The notes under the pieces: model-generated
Told to the model about the DNA's origin: nothing
Seen by the model: only the letters and a program-made list of their open reading frames with translations
The model's database searches: none
Program-made: the position numbers and the translations under genes
NCBI GenBank assembly: GCA_033557675.1
Contig: JAWQRM010000608.1
Location: 1-21,082 of the forward strand
Length of the DNA stretch: 21,082 nucleotides
DNA from: Coptodactyla brooksi
Lineage: Eukaryota; Arthropoda; Insecta; Coleoptera; Scarabaeidae
Direction of reading: 5' to 3'
Part shown: piece by piece, positions 1-8,849 of the stretch
How the letters are laid out: each line of letters opens with the position of its first letter
How positions within the stretch are numbered: the stretch's first letter is position 1

Positions 1-859
1 AGATACGCGTCTGCAGTGATTGCTATTCTTGGAAACGACAATCCGTCTTGTTAAGTTTGTTTTAATTACATTATGTTAAACTATTCCTTCCTTTTCAACA
101 TATATGTTTATGCGTATGTGTTATTTTCGTGGTATGTTCAATGGTGTGTTAGTTATTATTATGAAACTGTAACGGAATATTGTATTGTAGCAGACTTTAT
201 TTAAATAAACTAGTCTGTACATTTTGCCCTATTTGCACCATGATTTATTTGAAAACCATGAATGAATGGGAAAAGATAATTAATTGAAAATAAAATATTT
301 TCTAAAACAAATATAATTCTCGTTTGCATTTCATGATTTAACAAAATTCGGTTAGTTTGGTATCACGCTTACAAAAGATATCTAACATAGTTGAAAATAT
401 TCGTTACTGTTCTGTCGCAGACAGTTTCACTAACTGTGACAAACGTGCAGATATCAGTATCCCTAGCCTCTCTATAAGGTTTTATTTGGGGCTCTGTGTG
501 CACGACTCTCCAAATGGTATATCGATAGTATTGTCGTTCAATCGATCATTTCCAACACGCGTACAATATCCAGAATTGTCTGAGGGGATGAAATTGAATG
601 ATTTTCGAAAGCAATTGCAACCAAATTCACAATCTTTTCAGAAGAATTGTCGTTAGTGTGCCATTTTTTAATATGAAATCTCAAATTTTTTAGATATAAT
701 AGTGTATGCGTGGATGTAAAAATACAATTTCATAATTGTACAAATAATATTACTATATCATTTTAAACAGCCTAGATAATAAGTTAATATCTAGGCTAAT
801 ACCTATCTATTTAATATCTTTAATGTCTTTCTTGTTTAATTCCTTATTCGCTAGGTGCT
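1..859. other. Unassigned AT-rich DNA
   Basis: No gene, repeat or RNA could be recognised on either strand. A 99-codon open frame at 357-656 (+) begins at TTG, has no domain or composition that suggests a protein, and is treated as chance. Confidence 0.6.
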
Positions 860-862
860 TTA

Positions 863-1309
863 ATAAACACACTCTAATTCCTGCTTCAGTCGTTCCTCTA
901 ATATGATCCCATATATCTTGTAAGCTGTGCACAGCAGGCTAATTCCCCTGAAATTTTGTATGTCATCTTTCTCTTCCTTTTTATGTGCAGGGCATATCGC
1001 CGCCACTCTCCATTGTTCCGGGAACCCTCCACCTTCCCATATCATGTTCAGCATTTTCACGAACCTATTTTTCACAATATCCGTTGCGTAAATCCAGGCC
1101 TCGTTCTATATGCCATCCTCTCCTAATACCTCTACTTCTTCCCTTGTTATACCATTCCTATGTGCAACTGTGGTCTCCTTTGTTGTTTCCTTCTCCCGGC
1201 TCTCCTTTTCTCTCTCTAGAGCCGCCATAAAATATCTTCTCCAATCATCCATCGATATACTCCTACTTACAATTTTCCCTTTCTTCTGTTCTTATTCTAA
1301 TATCTCCAG
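863..1309 (-). pseudogene. LINE ORF2 fragment: linker and N-terminal RT blocks (inverted part)
   Basis: Read on the minus strand, the segment begins with a KKGKIV-like linker, then MDDWRRYFMAAL (about 1250-1210), then GITREEVEVLGEDGI, an in-frame stop at 1106-1108, NEAWIYATDIVKNRF, and the strong RT signature FPEQWRVAAICPAHKK followed by NFRGISLLCTAYKIYG and ILEERLKQELE. In LINEs this is the region just before and including RT motifs 0-2. Besides the stop at 1106-1108 there is another near the linker (about 1292-1294). The similarity ends at about 862, close to the left edge of the element. It is a fossil, not a gene. Confidence 0.85.
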
Positions 1310-1329
1310 ATTTCTTCCTCTGTTCTTAT

Positions 1330-1791
1330 TGCACATATTTCATAGACTTAAAGGACACTTTTGACAATGTCAACAGACAAAAGCTGTGGAATTATTTGAG
1401 GAAGAGGAACATACACGAACAACTGAAGGAGATATATGGGGAGACGTCATGCGGGATTAGGGTAGGGAAAGACCAAACTGAGACCTTTTGGATCACACAG
1501 GGAGTAAGAAAGGGTTGCCCGTTAAGTTCCAGCTTAGTTGCGGCATACCTAGAAGATTTAGAGTCGAAGTTGGAGGTTGAACAGATGGGGGGATAGTAGT
1601 GGGAAGAGCAAAGGTGCACTCATTGGCTGATGTTGATGACGTGGTCCTGGTGGCAAATGATGATAAGAAGTGTGAAAAGGTATCTACAAGGAAAACATCT
1701 ACAGGTGTATACAGAAAAGACGACGATGATGGTATTCCGAAAGGGAGGCGGTAGAAGAAAGAGCATAGAGAAAATTCTACAAAAACGTTAG
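1330..1791 (+). pseudogene. LINE ORF2 fragment: central and C-terminal RT blocks
   Basis: From 1336 the plus strand reads FIDLKDTFDNVNRQKLW, then ETFWITQGVRKGCPLSSS and LEDLESKLE, typical of RT motifs 3-4. The frame stops at 1594-1596. Similarity resumes in a second frame at 1593 (GIVVGRAKVHSLADVDDVVL) and returns to the first frame at about 1678 (LQVYTEKTTMMVFRKGGGRR), ending at the stop at 1789-1791. The catalytic box, normally YADD in relatives, reads DVDD at 1629-1640, so the copy would be inactive even without the frameshifts. It follows directly on the inverted segment and belongs to the same insertion. Confidence 0.85.
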
Positions 1792-2164
1792 AAGTAGAGA
1801 GCAAGAAAGTTGAACTGGATATTAACCTCGCGAAATCTAAACTAAAAGAATTCTATGAAAACATAATAGCAGAGAGCGAAGAAAAGAAAGAATGTCACAA
1901 AATGTCAGGTGTAATACAATAAGCAAAGTAATTTAATTATAGGACAAATCGCTAAATAAGAAAGGGCAAAGAGATAGATAAGTAATATCATAGATGATAT
2001 AGATGATATTATAAGTATGTATGTATGTTGCTAGAGACTTGAATAAGACCAGAGTAAATGAAAAGCGTTCCGTAACTCTTCTGCCATGTGCCCCAAAGGA
2101 CAAACTTAATTTTTGTAAACTACAGTTTCATTTTATATATTAAATTATAAATAAATTCCATAAT

Positions 2165-2184
2165 GGCTTAATAATAATAATAAT
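2165..2184 (+). repeat. TAA-rich tail of the LINE
   Basis: A short TAA repeat (five units) follows the presumed 3' UTR of the LINE. TAA tails are known from I-type LINEs, but the run is short and could be ordinary AT-rich sequence. Confidence 0.4.
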
Positions 2185-4460
2185 TTGTTGCATAAACTGA
2201 TGTTTTAGAGCGACTGTGCATTGTTTAATATCTAAATTTGAGTATTAATGAATGAATAAATATTAACCTTATAAATTTACAAATTACTGCAATAACTCTA
2301 TCAAATGCTGCAGCAAAAACATTGATTAAAATTCAGTATCCATCGACAGGCAGATTATTTTCAGTTTAGTAGTGCTGGAATGCACAAAATTGTGTCGTTT
2401 TGCATATTTAGAGTAATATGAATTTTCCCTGGCAAGGTCCATAAAATAACGCGAAATAAGTTAATGAACTAATTTGCTTCGAGCGAAGTTAGTGCGATGC
2501 TACGAGTATCTCAATTTAAGTAACTTAAGTAAGTTAAGAAGCGGTTTAGGCAAATAAGGTTGATTATGGGGGGAAACCTCTTCTAAAAATGGGTTTGATA
2601 ATTATTCAAAAACCGTGGATTTAAACCTTGGCAGCCTTAACATAGACGGAACATAAAACAAGCCTGTGATTAATGGCATTCGAATTTTGGCTCGTGATTT
2701 TAAACTGTCATGTTATTGGAAGAGGTAATGTATCGCCGTTTTTGAAAGGTACGCTTGTGGGTTTTACCTCAAAAGCGCGCGATTCTCTCTACAATTTCAC
2801 GAGGTTCCTATTGATTTACCACCGGAATTATTTATATCTTATTAATCATTCAACAGGCAAGCGTGTGTCATTCACTGCTGGAAAGTAGACATTTTTCCAT
2901 ATACAGTTGCACTAAATTATTATATATGTTTATCATGATATGATCCTATTTAACCTACATCCTGTATCTTCAAACTTTAAAGCCTTACTATTTGATGAAA
3001 TATGAAGATTTCAATGTTGACAATAAAAACTATAGTGTTATCACAAGATTTGACTAAACAAAATAATCTGCAATACGAGTTCACTTTGAAACGTTTCCAC
3101 CAAAGATATTTTACTGTAAGATTTCGAACACCCTAAAAGATTCACTAGAATTTCCGTTTCAGTTGCCCTTTGTGAAGCTTGAAAGGGCTTTTGTCTCGGT
3201 GCTGCGTTCAGTTACACAATCATAAAGTGCTAGATTCAAATAAAGCCCCGACAGAAGTGTTTTATTACGTACTAAACCTTCAAGATTGTGTCACATTTTG
3301 TCCTATTGCGATATTCTTGTATGTTAAACCTTCTACCGATTTATGTTCTGTGCAGACATTTGATATATATGTCCATTGTATTACCTTGATGAATAGTAAC
3401 ATAATTAATTCTACAATCAAGCAATGAAACTAACCTACCCTGTAGCTATACTACCACTGAAACTTGAACTGCTGTGACTGACAACTACATACCTGTTATG
3501 TATGTGTAACCAGCTACTGTAGTGACTTTTACGCTGTACGTTTGTAACATAGCATATAGCTGCAACATAACCGACTATAAAATTGGAAATGTATAAAAAG
3601 TGAATTATATACATTAAATACTAAATAACTTATTTTCGGTAATGGAAAATAACTAGCCATTTGCCAAATTTGTTGAAGATTCATGTGAATAGGAATCATT
3701 GATTTCCAATTTTGTCATTTTATAATAATGTATAAAGCAGACGTAGGGCTGCTGTATATGGGTTCAACGCTACATTAATTTTCGTGTTAATTCGTGCAAG
3801 TTTTGGATAATAATCTTCGAAACATTGAGAAAAAAGTAGCTTAACTATAATGAAATTATGTAATTTCCTGTGACTTGAAAATAGTTTCGTCTTCAAATAA
3901 CCTAATAGAAAAGAATCGCTGAAATCTAGGAACCAAGAGACATTTTCAAATCGTGAAATGAGCTCACAAATAAAAGAATTCTCCCAAAGCTCCCCTACAG
4001 TTCCTAGCTACGTGAGCTAGAGACAAAGTCAAGTAATATCCGTGTATTTCATTCTACAGTGAAATATGTTTCTAGCATGTGTAGTTGTTTGGTGTGGTTC
4101 CCACATTACATGAAACAAGAAATTTGGTTCTACGCAGATTTTTCGTATAATAATTAAATTTTGATGCTTGTGAAGAATTTTTCAGAAGAAGATTTCAGAT
4201 TATTGATTTGGTATTACAGATCAGTGACGGGCTACTAAGTACGCCAATGGTAACCATTTAACCAACGCAGGAAATTAATTGCTCGACATATGTTTCTCCG
4301 GCATCTCTGGTGGGAGCAACCGGCGACTATGGACTTAAAAACTATCACATTTATATTGATCGCGCTAGATAGTAGGGCAACATCTGATTGCCACCTTTCA
4401 GTATATAATAGAACAGGCAGTAGTTACTAAGTCCTCTGTATCTGCTGGTTCCTTAAATTT
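2185..4460. other. Unassigned intergenic DNA
   Basis: No recognisable gene or element. Short open frames at 2673-2888 and 3179-3427 (+) have no family resemblance and start at weak positions. Nothing else stands out except generic AT-rich tracts. Confidence 0.6.
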
Positions 4461-4533
4461 CCTGGTTTGGTTGAGTGGTAGTCACTGACGAACTTGTTAC
4501 AAAACCAAAGGTTCCAAATCCACAACTTAAGGA
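4461..4533 (+). repeat. tRNA-like segment, possible SINE head or tRNA pseudogene
   Basis: A sequence resembling the RNA polymerase III A box (TGGTTGAGTGGTA, 4468-4480) is followed 42 bases later by a B-box-like GGTTCCAAATCC (4510-4521), close to the spacing found in tRNA genes. The B box is one base longer than the consensus and the acceptor ends do not pair well, so this is not a working tRNA. A tRNA-derived SINE head is the simplest reading. A GATA-rich stretch at about 4556-4582 could be its tail. Confidence 0.35.
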
Positions 4534-5103
4534 GCTCAGAGTTGTGAACAAACGAGATAGCAACGCTAGATAGAGATAGCTATAAATTCCCATCTTCATT
4601 TCACTCCAAAGTATTTGAGGTAATTCACCGCAATCGACGATCTTAGTATCACTGTCAAAATTGTTGGCCCGCCGTTAAAAGTGCTTAGCAAAAAAGTTGC
4701 CAACTATTTTAAATAGCACAAAACAGGTGAATAAGGCAATTACTTATCTACGAGATATAAATGTTTCAAAGTTATATAACTTTATGTAATAAGAACGTCT
4801 GATTTGCGTATAGAAGAACCACTTAATTAAGGAAACCTTCGAAATGTCGGTCTGATTTAACTTTTGGCAAGAAAAACGTTAGTGTAACTAATTTATGTTG
4901 ATCTTTTAGGTAACGGTCAAATGTACAAGATATGCGTTTAAAATTTTATCCTGGCTTCAAAATTAAAATTTAAAAAACTCGCCTGAAATTAACAAAAAAA
5001 AAATGTAAATTTAGGAATGTCGCTAGCATAAAAGAAACTAGGAATCAGTCCTCGAGGATTGAGAGGAATGTCTTAAGTTTGGTAAAGTTTCCACAATAAT
5101 ACT
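4534..5103. other. Unassigned AT-rich DNA
   Basis: Nothing recognisable; no long open frames. Confidence 0.5.
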
Positions 5104-5120
5104 TTAACCCTGCTGTTCTC
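5104..5120 (-). repeat. Candidate piggyBac terminus with TTAA target
   Basis: TTAA at 5104-5107 is followed by CCCTGCTGTTCTC. It sits about 240 bp past the transposase C-terminus, a reasonable distance for the 3' end. The eight bases CCTGCTGT recur inverted at 5160-5167. Confidence 0.55.
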
Positions 5121-5194
5121 CTCACTTTTACTATACAGTTGTAGTCCTTCTATGCAGGTACAGCAGGATTGTCAAGAATTGTTCGAAATTAATA

Positions 5195-5215
5195 TACTGT
5201 AATTTTATTACAGTA
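5195..5215. repeat. Perfect short hairpin, 9-bp arms, 3-nt loop
   Basis: TACTGTAAT and its exact inverse are separated by TTT. It lies inside the 3' end region of the piggyBac relic. Arms this short could arise by chance in AT-rich DNA. Confidence 0.6.
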
Positions 5216-5342
5216 CATAAACGCAACCAACGATGAAAAGCAATTTTATTACTAACAAAAGTAAAATGTATTATAATAAAAAATATTACAAACACTAAAT
5301 CTAACAAAAGAGAATAACAAATAAATTCTGATGTGCATCCAA

Positions 5343-6829
5343 TTATTCCCTAATCCTTACACTGATGACTATAATACACCATATGAACTTTACATAAATA
5401 TTTATTACACTTAAATATGCTATACTTGTTTTATTGTCACATTTTGATGGACACATGTTACATCGTGCTCTTTTATTTTTTATATTTATGCACACTGCTA
5501 CTTGAATTTTCTTTAATGCGGTAGTAGCTTGTAGAGGACGAGGTTTATGTTCCCTTATATTCATATAGGGAATTACCATCATTTTGCCCAATTCCTCAAG
5601 AAGAGTCTTCTCTTGTACAGAATGTTCTTATTCCAATCTGGATTTATTTCTCTCCATAACACAAATGCATTATAAGCACTGACATCAAGATATTTGTAGA
5701 ACAACATAATAAGCCATCGATTGTTTTTTTTTACAAATATATATTGCAATATTTTGAACTACGGTATCAACCACCCCTTTGGTAGAGTAATCTAGTATCA
5801 TTTGTGGCTTCTTGTCGTCCATGTTGCTCACTTCCTTATTATAGTGTATCGTACTTATGAGAATAATATTTTTATTTTTCTTAGTCACATATGACACAAT
5901 TGTGGTGTCCTTGGTAAAATAAAAATTAGAACTATGTATTTTTTTACTTATTGTAATCAGTGGAAGTTCGGATTTCTTTTTACCCAGTTGTAACCTAGTC
6001 TAATTTTTTCACGTTCAATTTTTTAGACGTAAAAAAATTATCACGTGTAACATTTTGCCCCCAGAGTTCATATGTCAGGTCTAAAGCAACTCGAATATTT
6101 TCTTGTGGTGCTTCATCCGGACAGCTTCTCGTATAAACTTGAGTTTCCATAGCGTAGGAACTACCACTGTCACAAAGAGTCCATGTTTTGATGCCATATT
6201 TTGCTAACTTGCTGGGTCAGCAAGTTAGCAAATACGCGTGATATTTGATAAAAAAAAACTTTCAACGACATCGTTTTCAAGAAAAATAGGTCTACCAGTA
6301 TCTGCGTTCCACAAACACTTTGTTGATTCGCCGTGTGATTTATAAACTCCTACCAACAACAATAATCCTATATAGGCTTGTATTGTAATATTATCCAGGT
6401 CTTCCCAATCGCATTCGTGCACTCTTCGTCCTTCAATATTGCTCATTTTCAACACAATTTCAACATTTTCAAGTATCGGGTTCACGATAACTTGAAAGGC
6501 AGATAGAATATCCTTCATTCTGGATATGGAATACTTAGTTGGACCAGGAGTAATTTTTATTATATTTTAACTAGATACTCGTCCACTTTGGGAAAAGGAT
6601 TCTAATATCCAAGATATAGCTTTGTCTTTTGACTATACTAACTGCACAGGAACCACAGTATTTGTTTGATAATCATTACGCGATTATCTGAAGAATCATA
6701 GTCTGCTTCGAATTTCACATAGTTGGTATCATCGCTGGTATGATTTTAAACCTCAGAAATATCTTCATCGTCTGATGCATTTGCATTTATCTCTGCTATT
6801 TCTCTATCAAATAGAAGTCGCCTCGCCAT
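5343..6829 (-). pseudogene. piggyBac-like transposase pseudogene (DDE_Tnp_1_7 family)
   Basis: The likely start is the ATG at 6829-6827, opening MARRLLFDREIAEI and an acidic stretch (ASDDEDIS), typical of piggyBac N-termini, with a stop soon after. The body at about 6560-6225 carries PGPTKYSISRMKDILSAF and AYIGLLLLVGVYKSHGEST, then LWNADTGRPIF, a strong family signature. A block of about 100 residues that normally holds the first catalytic Asp is missing; similarity resumes at SKLAKYGIKTWTLCDS, which contains the second Asp (codon 6171-6169). The third Asp lies in GVVDTVVQN (codon 5768-5766); a nearby Asp usual in the family is Val here. Then come DVSAYNAFVLWREINPDW and a partial Cys-rich tail (RARCNMCPSKC). 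Several stops and frameshifts. Piggybacs cut and paste at TTAA; this copy cannot. Confidence 0.85.
6201..6231. repeat. Perfect 14-bp palindrome (3-nt spacer) at the piggyBac deletion point
   Basis: Arms 6201-6214 (TTGCTAACTTGCTG) and 6218-6231 are exact inverse copies separated by GGT. The 6201-6214 arm is native coding sequence on the minus strand (SKLAKY). The other arm is an inverted copy lying exactly where about 100 residues of the transposase are missing. Confidence 0.9.
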
Positions 6830-6831
6830 TA

Positions 6832-7584
6832 TTTATGACGCACGGACATGCCCAGACATGCACAGACTTGCATATTTGATCAGTATGAATACATAATCAT
6901 GTTGGTTGCTATATAGTTATATTATAATACACTTACAGTAGTCATATAAGTATGGTTAAAATAAAATTACATAAAATTACATAGATTAATTGTGAGTTGT
7001 TGCGATTTGGAAGATCTTTTTTGTAATGCAATACAATTTTGCTCAAAATTTGCCAATCGGTATATACAACGAGCTTCTTAGTTCTTTTATAGAATACGAT
7101 CTCTTCAATTGGTCAATTTTCTGACATATACTGATTTACACTCGCGTCATCTATTGGTTATTTTTTTAATGCACAAAATAATTCAAATAAGGTATTTTTT
7201 TCAGTTTTTTACTTATCGTTCATGCTGAATATTTTTTACAATGTACATCATACATACAAATGGAGAGGGTAATAAATAAATCAAAACAGTATGATAAACA
7301 TCTCATAAATTGCAAACATCCCATAAAATCCTAGTGATGTTTAACATGTCATCCATGATTGATGTAATTCCAAATATGTATAATGAAACCGACTTCTGCT
7401 TAAGGTAAAAAGGGTCTATACATGTAGCGTGATTAAGGATCACGAAGGAGACATCCTTCTAATTTATTAGATCAGTTAAAAGATTTCGTTAATTTAATTC
7501 AATTATTTCTTAGAGATTATTCCAATGAGCATTATTTCTTATAATGCTCATTGACTACCAAATTCTTAGAATTCGCATCCTCAT
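6832..7584. other. Unassigned AT-rich DNA
   Basis: No gene recognised. Contains a short tandem repeat (ATAAAATTAC twice, about 6960-6981) and the hairpin at 7523-7553. The missing 5' end of the piggyBac relic would be expected here, but none was found. Confidence 0.5.
7523..7553. repeat. Perfect hairpin, 13-bp arms, 5-nt loop
   Basis: CAATGAGCATTAT (7523-7535) and its exact inverse (7541-7553) flank TTCTT. A rho-independent terminator is not expected in a nuclear genome; a small inverted duplication is the likelier origin. It lies just before the GC-richer block. Confidence 0.85.
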
Positions 7585-7930
7585 GTGCCTACGCATATCA
7601 AAAAGCTCATTAACCGGCATATAAATCAACTCGAGTGGCTTACGACGCAACAAAAACCACGATCAATTAATCGTTTTAAGTATTTAATTGGGGCTGGCAC
7701 CGGTTGGCAATTGATAAAACAATGGAGCCGACTGCGGAACGAGAACGTTCGACAAACAATTAACAAAATGCTATGCAGTTCTCCATCAGCTTGTATGCAT
7801 GGAAATTCTGCAACGGCCTGGCGAGGGGCCCCGTTGAAACGCAGATCAATAGACAGGGCGCGAACTAATAACAGTGGAACAAAAATGAAGCGGTTGCTCT
7901 GCCGAAAATTCGACATAAATAACAGATGAC
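7585..7930. other. GC-richer block open on both strands; possible conserved noncoding element
   Basis: This block is visibly richer in G+C than its surroundings and stays open for 114 codons on the plus strand (7585-7929) and 96 on the minus strand (7626-7916). Neither protein resembles a known family, and long frames on both strands are a by-product of composition. It contains several homeodomain-type ATTA cores (near 7664-7672, 7684-7690 and 7759-7764), a Sox-like AACAATGG (about 7720-7727) and other short motif-like words, so an enhancer-like element is one possibility. An exon or an old element fragment cannot be excluded. Confidence 0.3.
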
Positions 7931-8034
7931 ATGGTCGTTTGAAAAACGTTTAAATGTGTCAGATTAGCGCACGTTCCAGTTAACTGTACGTTGGTTTGAC
8001 ATATTGGATTTGAAATATTTACCAATGCAGATAT

Positions 8035-8213
8035 AGAAGTGTAAACAGTTGTCACCACTATGCCAAAATAGAAAAATGAATGCTCAGCGCACGTTTCGTT
8101 AACCAAGCTAACATCATCAAGAGCGATGAAAGACTTGTCAGTCTTTGATCGCACGTGCGACTTTTCATTTTCCTATTTTGGTATAGTGGTGACAATTGTT
8201 TATACTTTAATGC
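8035..8213. mobile_element. Foldback repeat, copy 1 (diverged palindrome)
   Basis: The outer sequences mirror each other: AAGTGTAAACAGTTGTCACC on the left matches, inverted, GGTGACAATTGTTTATACTT on the right, and both continue into ATGCCAAAATAG-like and ATACCAAAATAG-like segments. The left arm carries the segment CGCACGTTTCGTTAACCAAG, shared with copy 2 at 16187-16384. The right arm lacks that core, so the palindrome is incomplete. The ends are approximate. Confidence 0.75.
8082..8124 (-). ncRNA. Hammerhead-ribozyme-like motif, degenerate (copy 1)
   Basis: On the minus strand, in order: GCTC (8124-8121), TTGATGA (8120-8114; consensus CTGATGA), one T, stem GTTA...TAAC (8112-8109 with 8101-8098), GAAA (8097-8094), CGTGCG (8093-8088), CT, then GAGC (8085-8082), which pairs with the first GCTC. 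This is the order of a type I hammerhead: stem I, core, stem II, GAAA, tiny stem III, cleavage site, stem I. The first core base (C to T), the cleavage dinucleotide (CT rather than TC) and an extra T after the core would each reduce or abolish activity. Confidence 0.5.
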
Positions 8214-8285
8214 GGACATTAAGCAACAATAACTTAAAGAAATTTTGATTTTATGGAACTTCTTATTCAACTTCTTGACAACGAG

Positions 8286-8300
8286 CTACTCCCCCGCTAA
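8286..8300 (-). other. Possible polypurine tract of an LTR element
   Basis: On the minus strand the sequence TTAGCGGGGGAGTAG lies downstream of the envelope-like relic, where a retrovirus-like element would have its polypurine tract just before the 3' LTR. The LTR itself was not identified, so this is tentative. Confidence 0.25.
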
Positions 8301-8849
8301 AGTGCAACGTTTAGAAAAGTGACGGATCAAGTTACTGTTTGAAAGTAGGTGAGATGTTGGAATTACTGAGATGACTTGGGATTTTTCAACCAATCTTTAT
8401 TGCGAAACTACTCTTTTGGAATGTAACAACTACGACAATGAATCCTGTTTTACTCGATAAAATTATCTAGCAAGAATTCCGCTGACACAGCTATGAACGT
8501 TGCTGGACGACTCATTTAACTCGTCCCTGTTAAGAATGGTTCTTGACATTCTTCAACGATATCTTGTGGCGGATTTTCCGGAATTTTTTCATCATTAATA
8601 GTATTTCTATAAATACTATTTCTAATTTTGAATAATACAACAATTATGACTTTGAGCCATTTTATTGATTATTACATGTTCCTTGCTCCTAACATTCTTA
8701 TAGCTTATATTTACCATTGGTAGATTTAAGTATAGTTTAATTACATAATCAGAATTTAGCTTGATTTTTATGTATTTCTATAATTCCTGATTCCTTTCAT
8801 TTATATGACATTTTAATTGATTTAGGAGTATGAACTAACAATTCTCTTG

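Larger units (their letters stand above)
860..2184. mobile_element. 5'-inverted (twin-primed) non-LTR retrotransposon remnant
   Basis: Two segments of one LINE ORF2 lie head to head. The minus-strand segment (about 1309 to 863) runs from the endonuclease-RT linker into the first RT blocks. The plus-strand segment (about 1330 to 1791) starts at the next RT block, with the reading YFIDLKDTFDNVNRQKLW from 1336, and continues through the catalytic box and thumb. Roughly 35-40 residues that normally sit between the two are missing. This order and orientation is what twin priming yields. The element continues through a GTAT-rich stretch (about 2014-2026) to a TAA-rich tail at 2168-2184. No clear target-site duplication was found by eye. 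The clade is uncertain; I, R1 or Jockey-group relatives are plausible. All coding parts are broken. Confidence 0.8.
5104..6829 (-). mobile_element. piggyBac-like DNA transposon relic
   Basis: A minus-strand transposase relic (5343-6829) ends near a TTAA at 5104-5107 that is followed inward by CCCTGCTGTTCTCC. TTAA plus CCC is the hallmark of piggyBac termini. An inverted partner of this end (ACAGCAGG, 5160-5167) lies just inside, similar to the subterminal inverted repeat known in piggyBac. No matching opposite end was found upstream of the transposase start (6830-7580), so the 5' terminus is lost or diverged. Confidence 0.75.

Noticed and set aside
410..422. CTGTCGCAGACAG palindrome, with a similar string near 19933
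   Set aside because: A shared 13-mer and 5-bp arms are expected by chance in 21 kb.
357..656. 99-codon plus-strand frame
   Set aside because: Non-ATG start, no domain and no neighbours that support a gene.
2625..2640. B-box-like AGGTTTAAATCCAC on the minus strand
   Set aside because: No A box at the required distance, so no case for a tRNA or SINE.
6951..6958. GGTTAA near 6953 as the other piggyBac end
   Set aside because: The adjoining bases (CCATACTTATATG on the minus strand) do not match the CCCTGCTGTTCTCC end.
7585..7929. 114-codon plus-strand frame as a gene
   Set aside because: No family resemblance, and the minus strand is equally open; better explained by base composition.
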